Assembly: GCF_013523055.1 (NCBI RefSeq)
Contig: NZ_JAAMQM010000015.1
Span: 62,001 to 126,000, forward strand
From: Pseudomonas capeferrum
GTDB taxonomy: Bacteria; Pseudomonadota; Gammaproteobacteria; Pseudomonadales; Pseudomonadaceae
DNA: 64,000 nucleotides
Reading direction: 5' to 3'
Shown: positions 25,678 to 35,586 of the stretch, piece by piece
Position numbering within the stretch: the first letter of the stretch is position 1
Layout: every line of letters starts with the position of its first letter
Program-made: the position numbers and the translations under genes
The notes under the pieces: generated by a model
What the model saw: only the letters and a program-made list of their open reading frames with translations
Database searches by the model: none
What the model was told of the DNA's origin: nothing

Positions 25678-26825
25678 ACACGAACACTCCAGCCATACAC
25701 AGAATTCCGTACCTCCAGGCCAAGTCAGAAGTTGCGCTGCTTGATCGCGAGCCTGTCGACGTCATTGACCAGGTCGATGTGATCCAGGCAGATAACGACA
25801 TCGAAGCAGCTTGGATGTGGCTCCATGCCAAAGGAACGAACCCTAAGACTAAACGGGTTATGCGGAAGGAAGTGGAGCGGTTCATCCTCTGGGCATTGCA
25901 CACCCTGGGTAAACAGCTCTCCCAAATAACTGTGATGGACATCACCCAGTACATCGGCTTTATGGCTGACCCACAGCCGGCTGAGGTTTGGGTATCTCAT
26001 ACAAAGCACAAGCGCTCTGATCCAGACTGGAGACCGTTCGCTGGACCACTTAGCAAAGCGTCGCAGCAGTACGCCCTGATCCAGATCGGCAGCATGTACA
26101 AGTGGATGATCCAGGGTGGACGCCTTAAAGCGAACCCAGTGTCGCTCGTGGCCAAGCCCCAAGTCGACGTCGACTTGACGATCAAACGGCTGCTTCCCGA
26201 GGCAGCCATAGGCTTGGCATTTGAGGCTATCGCAGCTACAAAAAGCCCACTCAAACGAGCTCGCGACCATTTCATGTTGAGCTTGTTCTACATGACCGGC
26301 GTGCGAACGTTCGAAGCGACCGGCGCTACCATGGGCAAAATCCGGCGATCTGCAAGCGGTACTCTGTGGTTGGAGGTGCTGGGCAAACGAAACAAGGTTA
26401 GAGATGTGCCGATATCCGAAGACCTCTATGAGGACTTGTTGCAGTATCGCCACGCGTTCGGGTTGTCACGTGAGGTGCCAGTGAAGGACACAACCCCCCT
26501 CCTCCTCGCCTCGAACTCAAAGCTCAAACGCGCGCATAACGACACCATTTTGAAAGCAGTCAAAGAGATCATGCATCGTGCTGCAGCCCTGGCAATAGAG
26601 CGCAGCCAGTTCGATTTGGCCGATCGACTTGAGGAGGCCTCAACGCACTGGCTCCGCCACTCGTGCTTCAGTCACCTTGCCAAAGCTACTGGTGACCTGG
26701 TGATGATCAAGGCTCTGGCTGGTCACAGCAAAATCGAAACCACCAGTCGTTACCTGCATACGGAGGACGACGCTTTGCATGCGGGTGTCGTTCAAACCCT
26801 AAGCACCCCTCGACTACACCGGTAA
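25674..26825 (+). CDS. Tyrosine recombinase (integrase family)
   Basis: 383 aa. N-terminal SAM-like core-binding domain (about residues 40-160), then the catalytic domain with TGVRTFEAT (first Arg), HWLRHSCFSHL (His-x-x-Arg), LAGHSKIETT (second His) and SRYLHT (nucleophilic Tyr). It is translationally coupled to the upstream gene. On a plasmid such an enzyme commonly resolves multimers. No phage genes are nearby, so a multimer-resolution or cassette role is more likely than prophage integration. Confidence 0.9.
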   Translation: MNTNTPAIHRIPYLQAKSEVALLDREPVDVIDQVDVIQADNDIEAAWMWLHAKGTNPKTKRVMRKEVERFILWALHTLGKQLSQITVMDITQYIGFMADPQPAEVWVSHTKHKRSDPDWRPFAGPLSKASQQYALIQIGSMYKWMIQGGRLKANPVSLVAKPQVDVDLTIKRLLPEAAIGLAFEAIAATKSPLKRARDHFMLSLFYMTGVRTFEATGATMGKIRRSASGTLWLEVLGKRNKVRDVPISEDLYEDLLQYRHAFGLSREVPVKDTTPLLLASNSKLKRAHNDTILKAVKEIMHRAAALAIERSQFDLADRLEEASTHWLRHSCFSHLAKATGDLVMIKALAGHSKIETTSRYLHTEDDALHAGVVQTLSTPRLHR

Positions 26826-27049
26826 ATCTCTCCAGGCCTCAGTGTTGTTGAATCAGTGACGGTGGCAGCCAAGGCCACCCTTCGCTGATGGCCCGGCTGC
26901 TGTGAGGGATGAAGCATCGTCCGACCATTTGAGACCAACAACTCTCATACCTGCAGTGTACGTCCTCAGCATAGAGCCCTCTCCGTTACGGACATCTGAG
27001 CGCCCTACCCTCGATATTTTTGTCGCTAAATCAGTTAATTACCCAAAAT

Positions 27050-27089
27050 CATCTGGTTGACAGCGTTTGAACCCAGACACTACCAGATG
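27050..27089. promoter_or_regulatory. Inverted repeat upstream of parA
   Basis: CATCTGGT (27050-27057) and ACCAGATG (27082-27089) flank a segment beginning TTGACAGCG. It is a possible ParA autoregulation operator. The 378-base gap 26826-27204 holds nothing else that I can identify. Confidence 0.5.
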
Positions 27090-27204
27090 ACAGATTTCAG
27101 TAAGTGGTCTATCTCTATCAGGTAGAAATGCGTTTTTTCTTGTCTGACCGTATGGATTCGTATGAAAATGCGGTCATCCTACCTACCTGACCTCGGTAAA
27201 CCAC

Positions 27205-28326
27205 ATGACTTCAGCTGCTGCGCCACTCGATCAGTACATCTTCACTGATTTCACTCAGCTAACCTTCACCCCACAATTTGTGGCTGAACGCTTGATGATC
27301 AGCACGCAGACACTCAAAGCCATCGAGAAGGAACACGACCTCAACATCGCACGTGTCGCACGCGGATCCGTAGAGGTCAGGAGCTACACGCTAGCTGACA
27401 TGTTCCTGATTGCGTCGATTCGTCGTGCAAATGGGAACACTAAAGGATTTTCGAGACCAATCACCTGCTCGACTTACGTCCAAAAAGGTGGGACCGCGAA
27501 AACTACCACCACTTGCAATATCGGCATCGAGTTCGCTTTGGCAGGTTTCAAGACCCTGATCATTGACAACGATCCTCAAGCCGACGTGTCCAGCATGCTG
27601 GGCTATGACCCTGACCAGACTACCGAGGAGCTTGTAGAGCTTGGCCTTCCTGCTGACAGAGCAGTAGAGGGCCACCTCGGGAACCTGATACGTCTCGGAA
27701 ACTTCCCAGAAATGACCCTGGACCAGGTGATCAAAAAACCATTTGGGGAGCACGGCCCCCACCTCATCCCAGCTTACGATTCCTTGGACGATATGGACGT
27801 TGTGCTCCGTAACGCCCAGGGTGCCGACTTCCGGTATTCACTGTTCATCGAACGAGCTCGCAAAGGTCAGCTCCCTCACTGCGACTTATCAAGCTATGAT
27901 GTGATCATCATGGATAACGCACCTTCTGGAACCATGCTATCCCGGAACAGCCTGGCCGCAGCTGATTTCCTGCTGTGCCCAATCCGTATGGACAAATTCT
28001 CCTTCCGTGCGCTCTCTCGACTGGCGCACAAGATCAATGAAATGAGCACCGATTTCGGTCGGGCTCCAGAGATCGTTGCAGTTCCCACCATGTACATGCG
28101 CAACCGCCCCCGCCTACAAGCGAACCTCGCTCGCTTGTCCAGTTTGTTCCCAGGGAAGGTTACGGAACAACCGCTCTTCCACTCCGAGGACTACTCGAAA
28201 AGCCTAGAAGACGGCGTACCTCTTTCTCTCTGGAAACAAGGTGGTGAGAATTCTTTGGTCGCGTTCCGCAATGTGTTCGAGGAAATGGTTGGCCGCATCA
28301 AAACAGTCCTGGAGAAGGGTAAATGA
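27205..28326 (+). CDS. parA: ParA partition ATPase (type Ia, with N-terminal HTH)
   Basis: 373 aa. N-terminal 110 residues contain a DNA-binding segment (FVAERLMISTQTLKAIEKEH) as in P1/F-type ParA, then a deviant Walker A KGGTAKTTT (about residues 93-101), LIIDNDPQADVSSMLG (Walker A') and DVIIMDNAPSG (Walker B). ParA positions plasmid copies over the nucleoid and represses its own operon. Its stop overlaps the parB start (ATGA). Confidence 0.95.
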   Translation: MTSAAAPLDQYIFTDFTQLTFTPQFVAERLMISTQTLKAIEKEHDLNIARVARGSVEVRSYTLADMFLIASIRRANGNTKGFSRPITCSTYVQKGGTAKTTTTCNIGIEFALAGFKTLIIDNDPQADVSSMLGYDPDQTTEELVELGLPADRAVEGHLGNLIRLGNFPEMTLDQVIKKPFGEHGPHLIPAYDSLDDMDVVLRNAQGADFRYSLFIERARKGQLPHCDLSSYDVIIMDNAPSGTMLSRNSLAAADFLLCPIRMDKFSFRALSRLAHKINEMSTDFGRAPEIVAVPTMYMRNRPRLQANLARLSSLFPGKVTEQPLFHSEDYSKSLEDGVPLSLWKQGGENSLVAFRNVFEEMVGRIKTVLEKGK

Positions 28327-29360
28327 GGAGTTCTAGCCCTATCGGCAAGCCTACTGTGATCGCGCCGGCTGAGGGCTCGGCTACCATCCAAGGCGTACAT
28401 GTTCCGAAGGTCATTCCGGAAGCTAACCTCCGGCCGATGAGTGAGGTGCTCAGTTCTCTGCACCTTGATGAAGAAAGGGACATCTCAGCGGAACCGCTGG
28501 AACGAGCTCCTGTTGCTGATGCTGATCACGTGCACCAGCCGGGCTTGGATGACATTTTCTTGAGCGGCGAGCGCTTGCCAGGCGAGGCAAAGTTCTTGCT
28601 ATTGACGCTCATACGCCGCGGGAAGTATCAGCCACGCCGCAAATTTGACCCCGAGAAACTTGGCCTTCTCGCGAACACGATTGAAGATAAAGGCCTCAAC
28701 AACGCGATTATCGTTCGCCCTCTTGCTGACGGTACATACGAGCTCATTGCTGGTGAGCGCCGGTTCCTAGCTCATGAGCTGCTCCGCAAAGACTACATCT
28801 ACGCGCTCATCCGGAATCTGTCGGATGCTGAAGCGGCGATCTTGTCGGTTACGGACAACGACGCCCGGGAAGACCTAACTGAATTCGAGCGTGGTGCAAG
28901 TTACAAGAAGCTTCTCGATGACAAGGTAGTACAGTCCCAGGCGGAGTTGTCACGCCGTGTCGGTCGAAGCATGGCCACGATCAGCCGCTGCCTTGCTTAT
29001 TTCAAGCTGCCTGAGGGTGTCATTTCATTGCTGGAAGAAGATCCTGACCTGATTGGTAACAGGGTTGTCTCCGAAATGGTTGCATTGGCTGACAAGGGTC
29101 ATATTGAGACAGTTCTGGCCGCAGCAAATCGAATTAAAGAAGGTGCTTCCCAGGACAGTGCAATAAACTGGGCCAAGGGTGAGGTTCGGCGCAAGACGTC
29201 ACCTCAAGCTCCAATCCCACCGCGGCAGATCGACTACAAAGAGCGTACCCAGCTAGACGCTCGTATTGATGGGCGCAAGTTGATTCTCACCCCTCCCAAA
29301 GGCATTGATCCTGCAGAGGTCCTCGCATACATCGAGGAGATGCTCAAAACGCGTAGTTAA
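28323..29360 (+). CDS. parB: ParB partition protein
   Basis: 345 aa. ParB/Srx-like domain with YELIAGERRFLAHELL (about residues 138-155), central HTH (QAELSRRVGRSMATISRCLAYFKLP) and a C-terminal dimer domain. Binds parS and spreads or bridges DNA. The array of TTTCACNGTGAAA palindromes starting 88 bases downstream is the likely centromere. Confidence 0.95.
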   Translation: MRSSSPIGKPTVIAPAEGSATIQGVHVPKVIPEANLRPMSEVLSSLHLDEERDISAEPLERAPVADADHVHQPGLDDIFLSGERLPGEAKFLLLTLIRRGKYQPRRKFDPEKLGLLANTIEDKGLNNAIIVRPLADGTYELIAGERRFLAHELLRKDYIYALIRNLSDAEAAILSVTDNDAREDLTEFERGASYKKLLDDKVVQSQAELSRRVGRSMATISRCLAYFKLPEGVISLLEEDPDLIGNRVVSEMVALADKGHIETVLAAANRIKEGASQDSAINWAKGEVRRKTSPQAPIPPRQIDYKERTQLDARIDGRKLILTPPKGIDPAEVLAYIEEMLKTRS

Positions 29361-29447
29361 TGTCCCTTCCGCCGCCGGTCCCTCCGGCGGCAAGGCTGCC
29401 CTCGCCTTTCCCTTATTAATCCACTGATATTGTTGGGTTTTTCTCAG

Positions 29448-31315
29448 TTTCACTGTGAAAGGCTCCGTCCTGGTTCACATCACTTCTTGTTCTCTTGCCT
29501 ATTTTTCACAGTGAAAATTTTCCGTCCTGCCTCCGGCGTTTCACTGTGAAAACAAGCCGCATTCCCCATGACTACCAGGCACCAGTGCTCTCTATCCGCG
29601 CTCATTGCACGCTGCGCACTGTGCACTATGCAGTGCACACCTCACACTACTCACTGCTCACTGCTCACTGCTCACTGCGCACTGCATAGCCCTTATGCTG
29701 CATAAATCACGGGGTCATGCTTTTCACTGTGAAACGCTCAATCAGCCCTTCTTTCCCAAGCCACACCATTTCACAGCACGACGCGCTCCCGCCGATTGCC
29801 GTGGCCCTGGAGCTAAGAACGGGTCGTTTCACAGTGAAAAGGTAATCGGCTTCCAACTGATCTCTTCCTTCTCTGAGCCGTGCTCAGAAGTCTCGTTCTG
29901 CTCCTGGGATACTGACATCACCGGCGCCGCCGGCAAGTTGCATCAGCACAATGAAAGGTCGATTTTTTCCAAGCACCGATCATGGCAACTTTTCACGGTG
30001 AAAGTGCGCTCGGGCATTTCGACATGGGGACTCCTTACCAAGACAGGTGCTGCACCGGCCATTGTCTAGAAGATCCAGGCTATGCGGGGCAGCCAAGGCC
30101 GAGACCAATAACCAGTGTCAGGAATGTGCTTGTTGTGAATACCCATAGATTTCCGCCTCCCTTTTCACGGTGAAATGACTTGGCTGGTCTTGGGTAGTGC
30201 CCACAGATAATAGGATGCGCGTTACATCTTTGATGATCACATCACCCACTGCCGGAACGGTGTGTCATCCGCTTTCACTGTGAAAAGGCACCCCTTCACG
30301 CTGACGAGGCCAAAAGGCAAAAGGTTCAACTAGGAACCGACCAGGATCTCCGTCCGTTAATGGGAATGAGTGATCCGCGGCAGCGTGCTTGGCTTCAACC
30401 TAGCGTCGAGCTTTTCACGGTGAAAATGCCACGCCCCCATGTACGGACAGGGTCCGGTTTCTCTATTTCACTGTGAAAACCTTCACCTCGATGAGCCTGG
30501 GTTCAAAACGCAGCTCGGTACGTAAACAGGAATCGAACTGCCAGGCTTAATCAGCCCGTGTGTAATTGGCGCCACTGGCGGCTTTCCGACCTTTTCACAG
30601 TGAAAACCCTCGGGGGTAGCACCCCATATCGCGGTTACCGCGAACTGCTCATCAACATTCCCAGCGGTTAAAGGAAATGCGAAAAACAACAGGGCACACA
30701 AGTCGATGGTCCATTCCATTGAGCAGTGCCCTGCTGCGCGGTGTCCACCGCCAGGGCCCCCGTGGCGTACTACCCCAGGCAACAGCGGAATAAGCGCGAG
30801 TCGCCGGCCGGATCACTGGGTTACAGCGCTTCCGCGGTGGGTTCGGTGAGAATCCGGGTCTGCGCATGTGACGACTCCCCGGGCAGGTCAGGCGAAGCAA
30901 CTATTCGGCATTTGTTTAGGCCAAGGTTCTCGCGCCGTGTTGCCTTCTTATTCCTCGCGGAAGCGGCTCCGGCGGCGCACCCGACGAAGTCATCGATTCC
31001 ATGGGACAGGAGCGTGGGCGCGATGTTGTAGCCATCAGCGGCTTATTCGTCGGCCAGACCTGCATTTGGTCGGCCACAACCTGGCCAGTGCCGACGATGA
31101 TCGGGTGCTCCTGGACCATGCCGATGCACTTGTAAAGCTGGCGAATGTCAGGCATTCGCGCTAGGCGGTCTCTAAGTCTATCTGCGCGCTGCTACGCAGT
31201 CCCACGGTCTCCAGGTTCGGCTCCGGCATCCGGCCGTCCATCAACTCACGTGGTGATTTCACTGTGAAACGTCGGGATGAAACGAGCTCAAAAATTATCC
31301 ATTTCACAGTGAAAA
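29448..31315. repeat. parS-like centromere array, 13 palindromes
   Basis: Copies of TTTCAC(A/T/G)GTGAAA, most extended to TTTTCACNGTGAAAA, begin at 29448, 29503, 29539, 29721, 29827, 29990, 30162, 30273, 30412, 30466, 30592, 31257 and 31302. The centre base is T, A or G. The segment contains no convincing gene. It directly follows parB, as expected for a ParB-binding array. Distal copies lie at 34805-34819 and 47190-47203, and a gapless GTTTTCACGTGAAAAC (closest to chromosomal parS) at 34525-34540. Confidence 0.85.
29614..29684. repeat. Short tandem and inverted GCACTG repeats
   Basis: GCGCACTGTGCA (29614-29625), then ATGCAGTGCAC, then four perfect CTCACTG heptamers (29650-29677) and CGCACTG. 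The 12-mer GCGCACTGTGCA occurs again at 49445-49456, in the DNA upstream of parM. Confidence 0.75.
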
Positions 31316-31496
31316 TTCTGGCGCCCGGTTCATCGAGGACCATTGGTGCAGTGCATAGAGGAACCGCCAAAACGTTCTCGCCGTAGCCCCCAACATAGCC
31401 AGTGCATGTGCTTGGCCTAGCATAGCGACCTCTTTGATTAGTAGATCAAAGGCATGGGCACCCACATCAATCTGTTACCATCAGATTCAACATGAG

Positions 31497-31592
31497 TACG
31501 TTTACGTGTTATGCGTCGAATATAAAGCCATGTGCTGCATAACAGCAGTGCAAGCTATGGCGCATACGCCCCCAACCGATCAGGAGAAACGC
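31497..31592 (+). promoter_or_regulatory. Shared promoter element and structured leader
   Basis: TACGTT (31497-31502) then TACGTGTTATGCGTC. TGTTATGC (31507-31514) can pair with GCATAACA (31537-31544); the 3' arm can instead form TGCT/AGCA, so two structures exclude each other. CAGGAGA (31581-31587) is the ribosome site of the next gene. Confidence 0.4.
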
Positions 31593-32060
31593 ATGTCTAT
31601 TGCAGTGGTATTGAGCGAAGGCTCCGGCACCATCTTCGAGAACAAGAACCGCACATCTGATGCAGCACCCGTGATGATTGGCTATATGGAGTTCCCGCTG
31701 AACAAGGAGCGCAATCAGAAGCTGAAGCTTGAGGTAGCGGTCTGGCTCAAGCAGAAGAATGGCTCGAACGAGAAGTTCTACTCACTGTCAGTAGGCGGGA
31801 TCAATGCCAGCCTGTTCAAGGAAGCTGACAAGAAGGATAAAGGCCCGGACTATGCGGGTAGCTTCGGTTTCAACCACGAAATGCGTATCGCAGGCTGGCG
31901 CAAAGAGGGCGTGGACGGTGGAGCACCATTCATCAGCCTTTCGGTTACAACAAAGGTACGGCCTGTAAGCCAGCCATCGCCAGCAGCTGACGCTACAACG
32001 CAAGGAACCCCGTCTCAGGATGGTCAAGTGGATACAGGTGATCCTCGGTTCCAATTCTGA
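31593..32060 (+). CDS. Small conserved-looking protein (DUF736-like resemblance)
   Basis: 155 aa. ATG 31593 is chosen for CAGGAGA 6 bases upstream. Beta-rich core: PVMIGYMEFPLNKERNQKLK, then AGSFGFNHEMRIAGWRKEG and PFISLSVTTKVRPV, followed by a Ser/Pro/Gln-rich disordered tail ending DPRFQF. The acidic-aromatic C-terminal end and small beta domain recall single-strand-binding proteins, and the core loosely recalls DUF736; both are guesses. A terminator with the group II intron attached follows the stop. Confidence 0.6.
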   Translation: MSIAVVLSEGSGTIFENKNRTSDAAPVMIGYMEFPLNKERNQKLKLEVAVWLKQKNGSNEKFYSLSVGGINASLFKEADKKDKGPDYAGSFGFNHEMRIAGWRKEGVDGGAPFISLSVTTKVRPVSQPSPAADATTQGTPSQDGQVDTGDPRFQF

Positions 32061-32069
32061 TAACCCCAG

Positions 32070-32094
32070 ACCCCGCTTAGCGGGGTTTTTTTTT
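32070..32094 (+). terminator. Rho-independent terminator (intron target)
   Basis: CCCCGC TTA GCGGGG and a T9 run. The group II intron begins two bases later, the classic insertion position of class C introns. Confidence 0.9.
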
Positions 32095-32095
32095 G

Positions 32096-33973
32096 GTGCG
32101 CCCGGCAGGGCGCGCTCACTCAGGGGTGGAAGTCCCCCGCACACCCGGCAAGGGGAAGTGCTAGCTAGAGGCAAGGGTTTCGCGGGCGACTGCGAGTCTG
32201 AAGGAAGCCCGAGGCAAATCGCTGGCCTGACGAACAGGAAGCGGATACGAGGCGGCATGGCGGGGTAAGCAGTCCGAAATCTGCGAAACCCAATACTTGC
32301 ACAGAACGCCATGACGTAGATCCGACAGGCATAAGCGTGAAAGTGGGTGCGCAATACCCGGGGAGATCTGCACGGTTGCCCGTCAGGGCTACCGGCACCG
32401 CGAGGTGCTGGAATGACTGTGCAGAAGTCAGCAGAGGGCATAGTAGGTCGCGAGACTGAAGGCCTGAACGATTAATACCGAGAGTAGAACAGCTGATCTC
32501 GACAACCCACGATGACGCAGAAGCTCCCGACACGGGAGGCCTGCCTGCCATGGCCGGACGGAATCCGGAAAGAAGCCCGCAAGGTGCTGAGGGGGTTGCG
32601 GCGACGGCTGGGCGAACGAAATCGGAGGACTACCGGCTCATGGAGCAGGTGGTCGAACCCAGCAACATGCGACGAGCGTACAAGCGCGTCCTGAAGAACC
32701 GAGGCGCGCCAGGCGTTGATCGCTTGACGGTTGAGGAACTGAAGGACTGGCTGTTGGTGCACTGGCCAAGTGTGAAGGCGGCACTGCTGGAGGATCGGTA
32801 CCTGCCACGGGCGGTGCGCCGAGTGGACATTCCCAAGCCTAATGGCGGGGTTAGAACACTCGGCGTACCCACGGTGGTGGATCGGCTTATCCAGCAGGCG
32901 CTCCATCAAGTACTGCAACCGATCTTCGAGCCAACCTTCTCCGATGGCAGCTACGGCTTTCGTCCGCAGAGAAGTGCGCTCGATGCGGTCGTCAAGGCGA
33001 AAGAGTATGTGGCCGAAGGAAAGCACTGGGTAGTGGACATCGACCTGGAGAAATTCTTCGACCGGGTCAACCACGACGTGTTGATGGCTCGACTCGCCTA
33101 TCGAGTGAGGGATGGTCGCGTACTCAAGCTGATCCGGCGCTTCTTAGAGGCGGGGATGATGGCTAATGGCGTGATTCAACCCCGCAGCGAGGGTACGCCT
33201 CAGGGTGGGCCGCTGTCCCCATTACTGTCGAATATCCTGCTGACCGATCTTGATCGAGAGCTGGAAAGGCGGCAGTTGAAGTTCTGCCGATATGCTGACG
33301 ACTGCAATATCTACATCGGCAGTGAAGGCGCAGGGCAACGGGCGATGGCGAACATCAGAGCCTTCCTGGAGGGTCATCTGAAGCTACGTATCAACGAGCA
33401 GAAAAGCGCAGTAGCACGGCCTTGGAAGCGAAAGTTTCTGGGCTACGCGATTACGATCTATCGCCAAGAGACACGGGTGCGACCTGCCCCCGAAAGCCTG
33501 CGAAGACTGATGGATCGAGTTCGTGAGTTGCTGCGCAAGGGGCGAGGACGGTCCTTGTCTCACACTATAGAGATGCTAAATCCCGTGTTGCGGGGTTGGG
33601 CAAACTACTTTCGGCTTACCGCGAACATGCGGATGCTGGAGGAACTCGATTGGTGGCTGCGTCGAAAACTACGTTGCCTGCTCTGGCGACAGTGGAAAAC
33701 CCCGAAGACCCGCGAACGACGACTCATCTTGCTTGGGCTTAGGCCTGAGCGGGCGTGGAAGTCGAGTGTAAACGGGCGAGGGCCTTGGTGGAACTCGGCA
33801 TCCAAACACATGAATCAGGCAGTACCGACGTTGTACTTCGCCAAAATGGGGCTGGTCTCGCTGCGCAGCACTGTGCAGGGACTCCAGCGTATTAGTTGAA
33901 CCGCCGTATGCGGAACCGCACGTACGGTGGTGTGAGAGGGCTGAGGGAAAAAAAATCCCTCACCCTACTCGAT
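32096..33973 (+). mobile_element. Group II intron, class C
   Basis: 5' end GTGCGCCCGGCAGGGCGCG at 32096, just after a terminator. An intron-encoded reverse transcriptase lies at 32550-33899. Domain V is at about 33897-33931 (CCGCCGTATGCGG..CCGCACGTACGG) and domain VI is a hairpin around GAGGGA/TCCCTC. The end is at about 33973 (CCTACTCGAT). Boundaries are by resemblance to known introns; the 3' end is uncertain by a few bases. It appears intact. Confidence 0.88.
32550..33899 (+). CDS. ltrA: Group II intron reverse transcriptase/maturase
   Basis: 449 aa. Reverse transcriptase blocks GAPGVDRLTVEEL, LGVPTVVDRLIQQAL, GSYGFRPQRSALDAV, VDIDLEKFFDRVNHD, GTPQGGPLSPLLSNILL and the catalytic CRYADDCNIY (about residue 248). 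A maturase X domain and short basic tail follow (WLRRKLRCLLWRQWK), with no HNH endonuclease, as in class C. The next in-frame Met at 32640 is an alternative start. It promotes splicing and retrohoming. Confidence 0.93.
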   Translation: MAGRNPERSPQGAEGVAATAGRTKSEDYRLMEQVVEPSNMRRAYKRVLKNRGAPGVDRLTVEELKDWLLVHWPSVKAALLEDRYLPRAVRRVDIPKPNGGVRTLGVPTVVDRLIQQALHQVLQPIFEPTFSDGSYGFRPQRSALDAVVKAKEYVAEGKHWVVDIDLEKFFDRVNHDVLMARLAYRVRDGRVLKLIRRFLEAGMMANGVIQPRSEGTPQGGPLSPLLSNILLTDLDRELERRQLKFCRYADDCNIYIGSEGAGQRAMANIRAFLEGHLKLRINEQKSAVARPWKRKFLGYAITIYRQETRVRPAPESLRRLMDRVRELLRKGRGRSLSHTIEMLNPVLRGWANYFRLTANMRMLEELDWWLRRKLRCLLWRQWKTPKTRERRLILLGLRPERAWKSSVNGRGPWWNSASKHMNQAVPTLYFAKMGLVSLRSTVQGLQRIS

Positions 33974-34551
33974 CCTGTTCATTTCCCCGGGCAGCAAGCG
34001 ACGTCGAAGCAGGCAAGCATGCCTGGGCGAGGCCAGCCAACACAAAAAAATCGGGGCTTTAGGTCAGTCAAGACTGCAACCGATCAAGACCTGGGCCATG
34101 CTGCCCATACCCATAGAGAGAGCGTGATCTGCGCACCTGGTTACCGCCACGGGCTTTAGCTGCGGGCGGGCTCGCTCAGTGCGACTGCCTTTTAGGAGGC
34201 CTTGCCAGGCCGAGCAGCTACATTATTCCCGCCAATTAGGCCGGCAACACGGCTCTTCCCGATAAGGCCACGGGTACTCTGGCAATGGCGGCCTATTCCG
34301 TCGTTATCGCCCATGCTCGTTACATCAGGCGTAGCCATCTCGCCGGCAGGAATCGATGATGACTGCGACGTATCGATGATGGACAGGTACGGCCAGGCAC
34401 CGCGGATGCAGCCTGACATCTTGTTTCGTAGCCTGGTCGACTCGATCGCACCGCATTTTCGCTGCCATGACTTCAGCGACCCAGGCCTCTTGATCGAGGG
34501 GGATTGCTGGGCCCCGCCAGCAATGTTTTCACGTGAAAACCTGACGCCGCC
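33974..34551. other. Gene-free stretch between intron and oriV
   Basis: I see no convincing gene; frames that are open on both strands have no ribosome sites and run into the iterons. The only clear element is the palindrome GTTTTCACGTGAAAAC at 34525-34540. Confidence 0.5.
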
Positions 34552-35585
34552 AAATGTGCCATGGCTAGAGGTGGAGACCTTCGTAGGCGTGAGCCTCCCT
34601 GGACCTGACTGGCGGATCACCGGGCGAAACAGCGAAATGTGCCATCTCTAGAGGCGCGACAGCTCGAATTTTCCCAAATGTGCCATTGCTAGTGGGCAAG
34701 ATGGGGATCATGACCGAAATGTGCCATCTCTAGATGGGGTAGGGGCAGTGCCACCCAGCCAAATGTGCCACGCTTCGAGTACCTCCCCATCAGTCTTATG
34801 CCACTTTTCACAGTGAAAACTATATCAACGATGCCGATCGCGAGCTCCGTTCAACTAGTTCAAAGAGGTTGAGTCATTATGCGTCGTGTCAAGCCAGTAC
34901 TAGGGGGTGTGAAGGGGGAGTCGCCCCCCCCTTGAATCATCAATTGTGCCATCGTCAGGGGCAGGAGGGGTTCTGTAGGTGTCTGATAAGCCTAAAGAAA
35001 CGTAATGTGCCATTGTTAGAGCATTGCTAAAGCAATTTCGGCAGATCGCTGGGGTTCGCGTGCCACGAATCGTGATGAAGAGTGCCATCGTTAGTGAAGG
35101 TGCTGATGCGATATCGATCATCAGTAATGGCTGGAGGGCCCGTATTTACTGGGCTAGATCCAATTGTGCCATCGCTAGGAAGCCACATGCCTACCAGTGG
35201 CACAATTCACGAGATCGCCTAGCGATGGCACAGTACGGGTCTAAAGGTGGCACATGTTTCTAAGAATGGCACCGGAGCCATCTACCGCCGGCACATTAGT
35301 CTCGGAGGATGGCACTGTTCCCCCTGGAGATGGCACACAAAAATGGCTAGAGCCCTTGTATTTCAAGGGTTCGAGGGATTCACTAACAAAGCTTTAAAAA
35401 AGCAGTGAAAACAGAAACAAGCTGTTGTAGGTTTTTTGCTATCGCTTTTTTTGAGTCAAAAGCGAAGGGCAAAAGCAGTCCCTAGGGATGGCACAATTGG
35501 GCACTAACGTTGGAACCGTATTTTCGTTGACCAGGTGTCATACGTTCGAGTAATGTGCCACCACAGTCACCGATGGCACAATTCA
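34552..35585. repeat. oriV: Replication origin (oriV) with about 20 iterons
   Basis: Consensus AATTGTGCCATCGCTAG and variants. Plus-orientation copies start near 34552, 34635, 34676, 34717, 34761, 34942, 35003, 35080 and 35162. Minus-orientation copies (CTAGCGATGGCAC) lie near 35191, 35218, 35241, 35260, 35283, 35301, 35323, 35482 and 35564, with one more plus copy near 35551. Orientation thus mostly switches at about 35190. An AT-rich segment (35380-35470) with A/T tracts may be the unwinding element. A TTTTCACAGTGAAAA site is at 34805. RepA starts directly after the last iteron. Confidence 0.85.
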
Positions 35586-35586
35586 C

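Noticed and set aside
25674..26825. Prophage integrase
   Set aside because: No phage structural genes or att-like duplication seen; plasmid multimer resolution is more likely.
29614..29684. Possible CRISPR array
   Set aside because: The units are only 7 bases with no unique spacers, and no cas genes are present.
29448..31315. Several 60-150-codon frames within the palindrome array
   Set aside because: Short, overlapping on both strands, no ribosome sites; repeats explain the sequence.
34202..34651. Open frame of 149 codons on the plus strand (and one opposite)
   Set aside because: It runs across the parS-like palindrome and two oriV iterons, has no ribosome site and no recognisable motif.
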